Below, in pieces: positions 15,701 to 19,625 of a stretch of 19,625 nt of DNA. The notes beneath the pieces are model-generated. The model searched no databases. It was not told where the DNA came from and was given only the letters and a program-made list of their open reading frames with translations. The stretch comes from Zancudomyces culisetae. Lineage: Eukaryota > Kickxellomycota > Harpellomycetes > Harpellales > Legeriomycetaceae. Location of the stretch: NCBI GenBank assembly GCA_001969505.1, contig LSSK01000567.1, positions 1 through 19,625 on the forward strand, read 5' to 3'. Position numbers and translations under genes: made by a program. Position 1 is the first letter of the stretch. Each line of letters starts with the position of its first letter.

Positions 15701-18067
15701 TTATGACTGAGTACCAGCAACTGCCAGTTTCTTTAGATGCTCCATAAACACTTGCATATTGACATCATCTGTCAATACTGCCTCTCCACTTGCCCCATAA
15801 TTGCTATAGGTTCCTGATGTATGTGTAATACTAGGATTCAATTTTGACATCAAAAAACGTGCCTGTGATCCATGTTGATCACACATCACATACCGTGGAA
15901 CAGGGAAACGATCTACCAACAAATCCTGAGCATCGGCTTGTGGTGCTTCCAACAAGGTCTTGAATCCTGCATATTCAGGCTTGTCTTGGTATCCAGCTTT
16001 ACGCCACTCAGCTATTGTCTCACCGTGCCAGATCAATATGTGGAAAAAGGTGTCAAGCAACAAAATTGCATCCGGACGAATCGAAACTGAATCAAGCAGT
16101 ACAGGACGTGATGGGCCAGTAAAGTCATAGGCAGTCAGGGTAGGTTGAATCATAATCAAAGAGTTGTTAGTATCTTCACGCTCCAAACAATGGCGGTAGT
16201 AGGTTGTCTCATCAGGACTGTTATTAAAGACCTGCAAAAACTGGGAACGCCGCAAATGGTACATAAACTGAGGATAGATGGAAAAGTTTGGAGCCAACCT
16301 AAAGGACGCAGGGTCTTCTCGGAGATAGTCACCAAAGCGCGTACACAACCGAATCAATGTACGATCCAACCATCGCAACACATCCGGAGCGTCATCAAAC
16401 TCGACCTTGAATGCTGCAATTCGTGCCATCAACACAGCAGCTGCTTCCTGGTCAAACATGGCTGGAATCTCAGGGCTCGACCCCTCGGCCCAGTACCGAG
16501 CAATTGTTGTAACTCGCATGCGATGCTGCCCAGAGCCATGCTGGTAGTACGTCACAAACTGCACAATTCCACGGTTTCCAGGCTGCAACGCTTGACCCTT
16601 TTCATTGACCACCTCGAAATACACTGCAGCCGTAGTTGTTGGTGACAACAATCCTATCTTCCACGCCGTCGTGTTACCCATGCCAATCTCGGTATCACTA
16701 ACTATTGCTGTCTTTTTCTCTAGAGACAGGCCAGAACCTATCATTCCGCACACCTTCAGCTCCTTCGTGGTCTGCACCTCAAGTGTTGCATTGAATCCTG
16801 TCTTCAAACTATCATACTCATCCTTCTCAAAGATCTTTTGGAATGACTGCTTAAAGATCGTTGTGTTGAATGAATCTGCCAAAACCATCACACCACCTGT
16901 TTGGTTGGTTAGCTTTTTCATTTCTGACAGCCCAACCTGATCCAAACATCCAGCAAATATATCCACACCATGGCCCGCAACAACTGCCCGTTTAGCCAGT
17001 GTTTCATAAAATTTGCTGGACTTGCGGTAATACCTGTCCGACTCTTTTTCAATATCCTTATGTGATCGAATTGCCTCCTTCAACTCAGGTCCTACCACCA
17101 TTCCTGGTCCCTGTGTAGCTGCTCCTCCAGTGAACACCATTATCCGTCCTCCTGAGTTTGGATACGCTGCCTCCATCAACCCGACTGCCACCGAAACCGC
17201 AACTCCTGTGCATCTCAATGGTCTACGGTCGTTTGGAACTGGCCATGGATCTCTTGTCAGCTGTTCCAATATTGATGTCAGTGTAAATTCACACTGTTCA
17301 ACTGGTAGCAAAAATCGCTCTGCTCCGTATCCTTTTTGCGCATATGGCATTTGTGGTTGCCCAGCTGCAACTCCTCCCTTTATCCCACTACCAACTCCCA
17401 ACATCTCTTGGATCGCCTTTGGTGTATACTCCTTAGATCCTCTAAACACATACGATTTGTGGCACTCGTGATATCCCAACTCGTGTACAAGTGCCATTGT
17501 GCCAAAGGTTATCAACCCAACAATCGCATTTGATGGTAACAAGGTTAGTCCCAACAACAGCGAGTCCTTCAGTGCCTTCAAGTCCTCCTCAATCAAGCAT
17601 GTATCCACAACAAACATAAATACTGGTGCGTTGACTCCACCTCCTGCTCCCATACCTCCTGCTGCTGCGCCTCCCATACCCCCTGCTCCCATCGCTGCTC
17701 CCATTCCTGCAGGATTACGCATCAATGTATACTCAATTGTTGTGTACACTGTCTGCAACTCTGGTGGTAAATTGTCACTCGTAATCTCCTTGTAATGTGC
17801 TGGCAGCGGATTCCGCTGCAAACAAAATGGACAGATCCACATCTTGGCTCGCACATCTATCTGGCAGTATGGATTCAGTACGGCTTTACAAGGTGCTTTG
17901 CATACCACTGGTTCGTACTGTACTGGCGGGAGTTCTGGTCGCTCCTTCATGATGGTATACAACATAGATACTGGAATCACACAGCGTGCTGCATCGACGC
18001 GTGTGTTTGGTAGTACATTCCATGCACACCGAACTCCGTCGCTGTTTTCGACATCTTCGAAATTCAT
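15701..18067 (-). CDS. SEC23: SEC23, COPII inner-coat subunit and Sar1 GTPase-activating protein
   Basis: Partner of Sec24 in the inner COPII coat. It binds Sar1-GTP on the ER membrane and stimulates its GTPase during vesicle budding. The 788-residue product compares with about 765-770 in yeast and human. It starts with the conserved [11 protein letters not shown] block, then the zinc finger (Cys56, Cys60, Cys79, Cys82), the trunk/vWA-like domain ([41 protein letters not shown]), the beta-sandwich and helical domains, and the C-terminal gelsolin-like domain. Arg737 in GSQARF matches the arginine finger of yeast Sec23 (Arg722) by my count from the C-terminus. The first Cys pair is spaced C-x3-C, as in many fungi, not C-x4-C as in human. 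A Gly/Ala/Met-rich insert (residues 118-146) precedes the trunk domain. It is intronless and convergent with the helicase gene. The ATG is supported by the N-terminal homology. Confidence 0.97.
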   Translation of the reverse strand: MNFEDVENSDGVRCAWNVLPNTRVDAARCVIPVSMLYTIMKERPELPPVQYEPVVCKAPCKAVLNPYCQIDVRAKMWICPFCLQRNPLPAHYKEITSDNLPPELQTVYTTIEYTLMRNPAGMGAAMGAGGMGGAAAGGMGAGGGVNAPVFMFVVDTCLIEEDLKALKDSLLLGLTLLPSNAIVGLITFGTMALVHELGYHECHKSYVFRGSKEYTPKAIQEMLGVGSGIKGGVAAGQPQMPYAQKGYGAERFLLPVEQCEFTLTSILEQLTRDPWPVPNDRRPLRCTGVAVSVAVGLMEAAYPNSGGRIMVFTGGAATQGPGMVVGPELKEAIRSHKDIEKESDRYYRKSSKFYETLAKRAVVAGHGVDIFAGCLDQVGLSEMKKLTNQTGGVMVLADSFNTTIFKQSFQKIFEKDEYDSLKTGFNATLEVQTTKELKVCGMIGSGLSLEKKTAIVSDTEIGMGNTTAWKIGLLSPTTTAAVYFEVVNEKGQALQPGNRGIVQFVTYYQHGSGQHRMRVTTIARYWAEGSSPEIPAMFDQEAAAVLMARIAAFKVEFDDAPDVLRWLDRTLIRLCTRFGDYLREDPASFRLAPNFSIYPQFMYHLRRSQFLQVFNNSPDETTYYRHCLEREDTNNSLIMIQPTLTAYDFTGPSRPVLLDSVSIRPDAILLLDTFFHILIWHGETIAEWRKAGYQDKPEYAGFKTLLEAPQADAQDLLVDRFPVPRYVMCDQHGSQARFLMSKLNPSITHTSGTYSNYGASGEAVLTDDVNMQVFMEHLKKLAVAGTQS
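17630..17716 (-). repeat. Gly/Ala/Met-rich insert in SEC23
   Basis: Residues 118-146 are nearly all Gly, Ala and Met, between [10 protein letters not shown] and [11 protein letters not shown]. Relatives have only a short linker here, so about 25 residues are extra. It is encoded by imperfect GGA/GCA/ATG units. Confidence 0.8.
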
Positions 18068-18132
18068 AATTTTCCAAATTTACCTACTTTTTGAGGGGGG
18101 TTTTTTTTTGGCTCTTTTCCCGTTTATGCTCT

Positions 18133-18169
18133 GTTTAATAAAAATAATATATTAAACTGTATATTAAAC
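18133..18169. promoter_or_regulatory. GTTTAATA / TATTAAAC inverted repeat plus a second direct copy
   Basis: GTTTAATA (18133-18140) is the reverse complement of TATTAAAC at 18150-18157, which recurs at 18162-18169 within the 10-bp direct repeat ATATTAAACT (12-bp spacing). The cluster lies 66-102 bp upstream of the SEC23 ATG, in core-promoter range. It may be a TATA-type region or a factor site. Confidence 0.4.
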
Positions 18170-19240
18170 TTTCAAAAAAATGAAATAAGGTAAAATAAAA
18201 ACTCGTAAACACCTCTTAATTTACAACTTTAGTATTTTTTTTTTTGCAGTTGTTCATTTTGGCTTGTTTTAGAGTGTGCTGGTGTTCAATTTTCATTATT
18301 TCCAACAAAACCAATTTCAAAATACTGAAGTGTTTAATCGTCATTGGCTTGTACTATTCAATTATATTTTGCTTCTTCCCATCCCCCCCCTCCCCATTCC
18401 TCTTTCGTTCCTCTCCCGTTTTCATCCAATTTCTAAATTACTTTGCACTCCCCTTCCCTCCCAATATTCACCACCAACCTAACTATGGAAACTATTTCAT
18501 TATTAGGCTATTTTCCAATAATAATTACGTTTTTTTATTAAATTTACTTTATTTTTACAATCTAATCTATTCAATAATAGCCAGTTTTCGAATATGTAAA
18601 CAAATCTCATACTATTCACAAAAATAACAGTAAATAGCACGAGAAATTCGAAAAAAAGCTGAGGGGATATATCTAATTTTCACAATGGAAAAATCAAACT
18701 CCCTCTTTCTCCCCTTGGTGTTGTTTTTATTTTATTGTAACATTCTTTACAATGCAAAACTCATTATCTCACCAACCTTTGGAATTCTTCCCTGCCTCCT
18801 CTCCCTCCTCTCCCACTCATACTTTTTATCGCAATAAAATAAAACCATGAAAAAATAATGGTAGGTTTTATGCTTTACTTTGTGGGACCTACTTGGAAAA
18901 CACCCCAACTCATTTCATCATGTTTTTTTTTCTCACTTTACTAGCACCACTCAGCACCATTTAAATCTCTCTCTCTCGCTCGCTTTATTTATTATACCCA
19001 CATAGGTATATTTTAAATGCAATATTGTTATACAAGAACAAGGCACTAGATCATATTCGTAGCATCGTCCCAGTACAGTATTGTTAATACTGATGGCTTT
19101 ATAATAAATAAAAATAGTTACCCACTACACAAAGAATCTTTCTTCCTCTTCTCCTCACTCCTTCCTCCCCCCCTCCTCGTCCTTTATAACCGCTCATTTT
19201 CTTTTATATTTTTTTGCGAATCGAATAGATCAGATGGCAT

Positions 19241-19254
19241 ATTAATATATTAAT
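19241..19254. repeat. 14-bp AT palindrome
   Basis: ATTAATATATTAAT is a perfect palindrome. In AT-rich DNA this is weak evidence for function. Confidence 0.5.
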
Positions 19255-19450
19255 TCATATTATGTTCTCCAATTATCAATATTATAATATATAGCCATCA
19301 CCAATGGGATCAGTTGTCATTTAGAGAATATTTTGAAGATGAGGAGAGATGAAAATTATATTAAGAACCAAAGGTGTACGCAACCCGACTTTTTTTCAAA
19401 AAAAATGCAAACTATATATTGATATTAAAAGTGAGTATGATCAGATGAGA

Positions 19451-19464
19451 GGGTCATTTGACCC
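19451..19464. repeat. GC-containing inverted repeat GGGTCA-TT-TGACCC
   Basis: Perfect 6-bp arms with a 2-bp spacer, far more GC-rich than the surroundings. The form fits a homodimeric transcription-factor site. It is about 1.4 kb from the SEC23 start, and no gene to its right is visible. Confidence 0.5.
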
Positions 19465-19625
19465 ATCCGAATTGATAAATCAACCCATAGTAGTTACACT
19501 TTTTGGTGGTGTTTGATATATCCATCTAACTAGATTAGGAATTACAAGAATTCAATTTTCCAAGTTATAGACTGGTGAATGAATGAATGGGTAAATGTAT
19601 GAAATGGATATCTCCAAAAAATATA

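Larger units (their letters stand above)
18068..19625. other. SEC23 upstream region, no gene recognised
   Basis: AT-rich DNA with pyrimidine-rich patches on the + strand (about 18366-18480, 18781-18828, 19138-19183). The longest open frame (127 codons, + strand, 18244-18627) is Phe/Ile/Tyr/Pro-rich low-complexity translation of T/C-rich DNA and resembles no family, so it is not called. CCCCT pentamers (AGGGG on the SEC23 strand) occur at 18387, 18450, 18711 and 19170. No tRNA-like A/B boxes were seen. The part near 18068 must contain the SEC23 promoter. Confidence 0.6.

Noticed and set aside
18244-18627. 127-codon open frame on the + strand upstream of SEC23
   Set aside because: The translation is Phe/Ile/Tyr/Pro-rich and simply reflects T/C-rich DNA. 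There is no family resemblance, and it sits in the SEC23 promoter region.
19202-19212. Match to the yeast origin core (WTTTAYRTTTW)
   Set aside because: An 11-bp AT-only consensus is expected many times in AT-rich spacers. No supporting B elements could be assigned and the organism is not known to use this sequence.
1-19625. CRISPR array, transposon, tRNA or rRNA gene
   Set aside because: No spaced direct repeats, transposase or reverse-transcriptase frames, long terminal repeats or tRNA A/B boxes were seen on either strand.

Overview
This is a eukaryotic nuclear window, most likely from an intron-poor, AT-rich fungus. It carries four long uninterrupted reading frames: glycerol kinase, NOP58, an ASCC3/Slh1-type double-cassette helicase and SEC23. 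All four end in TAA. The spaces between them are AT-rich and hold poly(dA:dT) tracts, TATA-like elements and AATAAA polyadenylation signals. No prokaryotic operon signals, tRNAs, rRNAs or mobile-element genes were recognised. The fungal guess rests on the SEC23 sequence (short C-x3-C first half of the zinc finger and a C-terminal region like filamentous and early-diverging fungi), on the lack of introns, and on RRPE-like promoter tracts before NOP58. CTG codons fall at invariant leucines of NOP58, so the standard code applies and a CUG-Ser yeast is unlikely. Species cannot be named from sequence alone.

Layout: positions 1-3249 are AT-rich and show no supportable gene. A TATA-like element at 3250 precedes glycerol kinase (+, 3335-4828). 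A 1.0-kb spacer (4829-5851) holds a C8-TATA element and three A-tract/T-tract palindromes, then NOP58 (+, 5852-7453) with its Lys/Glu/Asp tail. A 364-bp spacer leads to the giant helicase gene (+, 7818-15605; 2,595 codons). SEC23 (-, 15701-18067) converges on it, with only 95 bp between stop codons. The last 1.56 kb (18068-19625) is the SEC23 upstream region: AT-rich with pyrimidine-rich patches and no recognisable gene.

The genes are not one pathway. They are housekeeping functions: glycerol use, box C/D snoRNP assembly and rRNA 2'-O-methylation, rescue of collided ribosomes, and COPII vesicle coat formation. NOP58 and the helicase both touch ribosome biology, but nothing in the sequence shows that their adjacency is functional. 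The most distinctive features are the many in-frame microsatellites of the helicase gene, the RRPE-like triple tract in front of NOP58, the probably overlapping 3' ends of the helicase and SEC23 transcripts, and several short perfect inverted repeats in the spacers. I found no convincing undescribed system.
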